Assembly (NCBI RefSeq): GCF_000346465.2
Contig: NC_034012.1
Coordinates: 3,485,488 to 3,549,487, forward strand
Length of the DNA stretch: 64,000 bases
Direction: 5' to 3'
Source of the DNA: Prunus persica
Taxonomy: Eukaryota; Streptophyta; Magnoliopsida; Rosales; Rosaceae
Shown here piece by piece: positions 61,068 to 64,000 of the stretch (positions are counted from its first letter, which is position 1; each line of letters starts with the position of its first letter). Both the position numbers and the translations under genes were made by a program. A model generated the notes under the pieces. It was given only the letters and a program-made list of their open reading frames with translations, was not told the origin of the DNA and ran no database searches.

Positions 61068-62927
61068 ATGAGGCAGAGAAGAAAGATTGGATCATAAATC
61101 CCAGAAACCCTAATCGCGGAGGAAGAAGCAGAAGAAGGACAATTCTTCGGATGCTATCTGTTGACCTCTCGCAGCCCCCGCTATACAGGCCACACCTATA
61201 TTGGGTACCTTCCATCTTCCCCAGTTTTTTTATTTTTTATTTTTTATTTTTTCAAATTCTCAATTTGTTCAGAATAATCAGGTCAATCTTGATCCATCTG
61301 AAATTCTTTAAATTTTGAGGTTTTCTTTTAGGGCTTGGATTAAGAAGAGAGCCCACTTTGACTGTGTCTTGGTTTATGTTTTATTTGGGCGGTGCTGATA
61401 CAGATTCACAGGGAACCCACGGCGTCGTATAAGACAGCATAATGGTGAAATAGCTCAAGGTGCTTGGAGAACGAAGCGGAAGCGTCCATGGGAGATGGTC
61501 TTGTGCATCTATGGTTTCCCAACTAACGTTTCTGCTCTCCAGGTCTCTTCATTTCTTTTTTCTTTTTTTTCGCTTTACAATTACTTGTCTTAGTGCATTG
61601 CTCTGTATGATCTGTTTGTGCTTTTAATTTGATTGATTGGGACCAAATTAGATACAAATTATTTGAGAATTATATTCTGATAATTATGTGTCATTTTAGG
61701 ATATTTCCAGCTTGATTGGGACCCATCTTGAGTTGGCACCAATTCTAGGATCAATTTGGACCTGGGTAAAATTTGATTAATTGTATTACTATTTTAGGAT
61801 TGATATGAATTGGAAATTTGGGACCTACTTTCTAATATTCCCTTTGGAACTTTGCAGTTTGAATTGTCCTGGCAGAACCCAACTGTATGAAAGGCAGGCA
61901 GGCTGCTGCAAGCTTTAAATCCCTGGGAGGGCTTGTCAGTAAGATCAAACTTGCATACACCATGCTCACTCTCCCTCCTTGGCAGAGGTATCATTTTATT
62001 TTCTTCCTTGTGAGTTGTGAATGGATGAATATAATACATACGCTTTTGCTGTTATTGATGGAAAGTGATAGTGTTTCTATGTATCATCAGCTTGAACATC
62101 ACTGTAAACTTCTTTTCAACCCAGTACACCAAACGCTCTGCTGATTGTCCACGCCTTCTGGAACAGATGAAAGTCAAAGTCTGCTCCGTGGATGAGCTTC
62201 CTTCCTGTACCAAACTATCTGATGACCTTTTTGAAAAAGAAGATTAGTGGTGTAATGAGAGGGAAATTGATGAAGATATGAATATACCAGTACACTACAC
62301 GAAGAAACAATATCGGACTTCATGGCTCATAATTAAGCAGATTATCAGCAGAGTGATAGTGGCAATAGAATGAATGAAGTATATGGACACAGTAAAGAAG
62401 TAGGAGAAGATGAGTGGTATAATGGAAAAGTATGTGATGAAGCTATGAATTATGGTACATTACAGGAAGAAACATTATCGGATCTTATTGTTCAAAGTTC
62501 AGCAGATGATCAGCAGGATTATACTGGCAATATAAGTAACGAAGCATATGGATGCAGTCAAGTAGTAGGAGAGGATTGTACAGAGCAATTTGGTTTTATT
62601 GAATCGCCAGTGAGAACACCATCTTCAAATGTCACTACCTCATTTGACACAGAAGTAAGTAACTAAAGATATAGGTTTGTTTGGATCTTCTGATGACATG
62701 GTGTTAAATTGGGCCGACCTGCAGGGGAACAATCGGCCGCTGTAGTTGCAGACAATGATCAGGTCCCCAGCAGAAGCTATCTCCGGCCTTGTGGAGCTGA
62801 GGTAATAGATTTGACAACTCTAGCTCCCCTATGCAGAAGGGATTTATGTGGCAAGAAGAGTAGAGTTGCTACTGTTTATCCTCAGATAATTGACTTGACC
62901 GAGTCAACCAATTTCATCCAACTATAG
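61068..62927 (+). pseudogene. SLX1: Decayed SLX1 (GIY-YIG structure-specific endonuclease subunit)
   Basis: Exon-like segments 61068-61204, 61404-61542, 61858-61987, 62091-about 62657 and 62725-62927 align in order with plant SLX1, the nuclease that with SLX4 cuts branched DNA. Visible parts: [102 protein letters not shown], and a C-terminal VIDLT / IIDLTESTNFIQL pair resembling SUMO-interaction motifs. Introns are intact, so this is a formerly spliced gene, not a retrocopy. Lesions: TAA at 61095-61097 nine codons after the only ATG; a frame break with TGA after FELSWQNPTV (near 61888); TAG at 62245-62247 where the adjacent repeat unit has GAG; further frame changes beyond. GIY-YIG Tyr and Arg residues remain. 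An alternative acceptor at about 61901-61906 could restore frame but would skip the catalytic Glu region. Confidence 0.75.
62242..62570 (+). repeat. Two diverged units of about 163 bp in the SLX1 tail
   Basis: Units starting GAAGAT(T/G)AGTGGT at about 62242 and 62407 align over about 163 bases with small length differences, and a third partial unit begins near 62570 (GGAGAGGATTG). They encode an acidic low-complexity stretch; comparison between units exposes the stop codon and frame change in the first one. Confidence 0.7.
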
Positions 62928-63506
62928 AATGTTGGACATGTATATCACAAACAAACAAACAAATTATGTAATCTATAGAGGAATTTATTGTCATCTTTGC
63001 CTGATGGCATATTGTAATCACAATATTAAGAGCATTTTGGTTCAAATCTTACAGTTTGATGAAATAAAGATTTTTTTTTTACCCACTTGCTACATTCCAT
63101 CCTGTTATTGTATATCGCATTTCCTCTGGTGTATTTATGCAGAGGAATTAATTTTTGAGAATGGAAGATGGTGCTGTGTTGCTAATTCTTTGTTGGCATA
63201 CTTTTTCTTCTGTGCAAACTAAAAGGAAAATCTGAACATGTAAAAAGTTATCAAGGAGAATTCAAGAGAGCAGCTCCAATATTTGGTCAAATTAACAAAT
63301 TTGGAGTAAATTTGTATCTTAAAAAAAAAAGACAATTAGAGAAACATCATATCTACCAAGCAAAGAAACTATAGCCGATTGTACAAATATATTCAATACT
63401 CGGTTCTCTGCACATTGTGAAAATTAGACGGCTCTAACTTGTTGCCGAAGAGACTGCACGCCTGGATGACGTTGTGATATTGTGGCCTCAACGGCCGCAC
63501 TTATGC

Positions 63507-63561
<55 letters not shown>

Positions 63562-64000
63562 GCGTCAATCAATTTTCACATTTAATTCTCATTCAAGTTT
63601 GGTTTTTGTCTTGTGGATTTTTCTCTGTTTGAACAATTTGGCTATTTTATGAGCTTGCAGGTGTTTTATAGGTCAGCCGTGGTATCAATAAGGGTTCTGG
63701 ACCATTGTGGACATTTTATCCTCCGTTTGGTTTATGGGAAAGGAGGCTTGGAAATGGGAATTCAATTGCTTTCCCATGTTTGGTAAGTCCAGACATGGGA
63801 AATGGTTGTCTGTCACATGAGAAAGTAGGGGGGAAAATGAAGCCCTCCTCTTAACTTAGGTTTTGTTTTTCCTCATCATGGGAAAGTTTAGGAAAATGAG
63901 CCAACATTCAATGTACAATTTTCATGACTATTTTGTCCCTATGAACAATTTATAATTACAACGTATCATTAAATGCATTTTTTTTTTATTTAATTTAATA
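62928..64000. other. Right-end intergenic region
   Basis: AT-rich, no supported gene. It includes a (GA)n repeat at 63509-63559 and, from about 63720, a phrase (CTCCGTTTGGTTTATGGGAA and related inverted CCCATG / CATGGG pieces) like MITE ends, cut by the window edge. Confidence 0.5.
63509..63559. repeat. (GA)n microsatellite
   Basis: About 51 bases of pure repeat in intergenic DNA. Confidence 0.95.

Overview
The window is nuclear DNA of a flowering plant, almost certainly a woody eudicot. Most protein genes are split by GT-AG introns in AT-rich DNA, AG/CT microsatellites are frequent, and the protein set is plant-specific (SWEET, S40, class I TPS, GTE bromodomain, SBT5 subtilase). A Rosaceae/Prunus-like origin is my guess from sequence style, not a demonstrated fact. 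Gene models were built by hand from splice sites, reading phase and remembered family conservation. A 100-base run of N at 42531-42630 marks an assembly gap.

Layout, left to right: a GDSL esterase/lipase (minus, 3' end off the window); a tRNA-derived SINE with perfect target duplications; Pescadillo (minus, 13 exons); a secreted protein of unknown function (minus); trehalose-6-phosphate synthase 1 (plus, 17 coding exons); an SBT5-type subtilase (plus, 9 exons, a foldback element in intron 4); a plastid-type PPR-related protein (minus); an uncharacterised Trp/Gly-rich protein (minus); an intronless SF3a2 copy broken by an in-frame stop (plus); an S40/DUF584 protein (plus). A transposon-rich interval at 38.4-44.1 kb follows, with a LINE relic, foldback elements and a Mutator-like element with a 9-bp target duplication. 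Then come exonuclease 1 (minus, 14 exons, two introns with U12-type signals), SWEET2 (plus), ribosomal protein eL42 (plus), a GTE-type bromodomain protein (plus) and a decayed SLX1 endonuclease gene (plus).

The genes do not form a pathway cluster; this is ordinary plant gene order. Some share themes: Pescadillo and eL42 belong to ribosome production and carry telo-box or site II promoter motifs, and EXO1 and SLX1 are both structure-specific nuclease families. I found no undescribed multi-gene system. The most informative observations are the two U12-type introns in EXO1, the broken SLX1 and SF3a2 copies, the 96-bp in-frame duplication in the bromodomain gene, and the intact Mutator-like element around the assembly gap.
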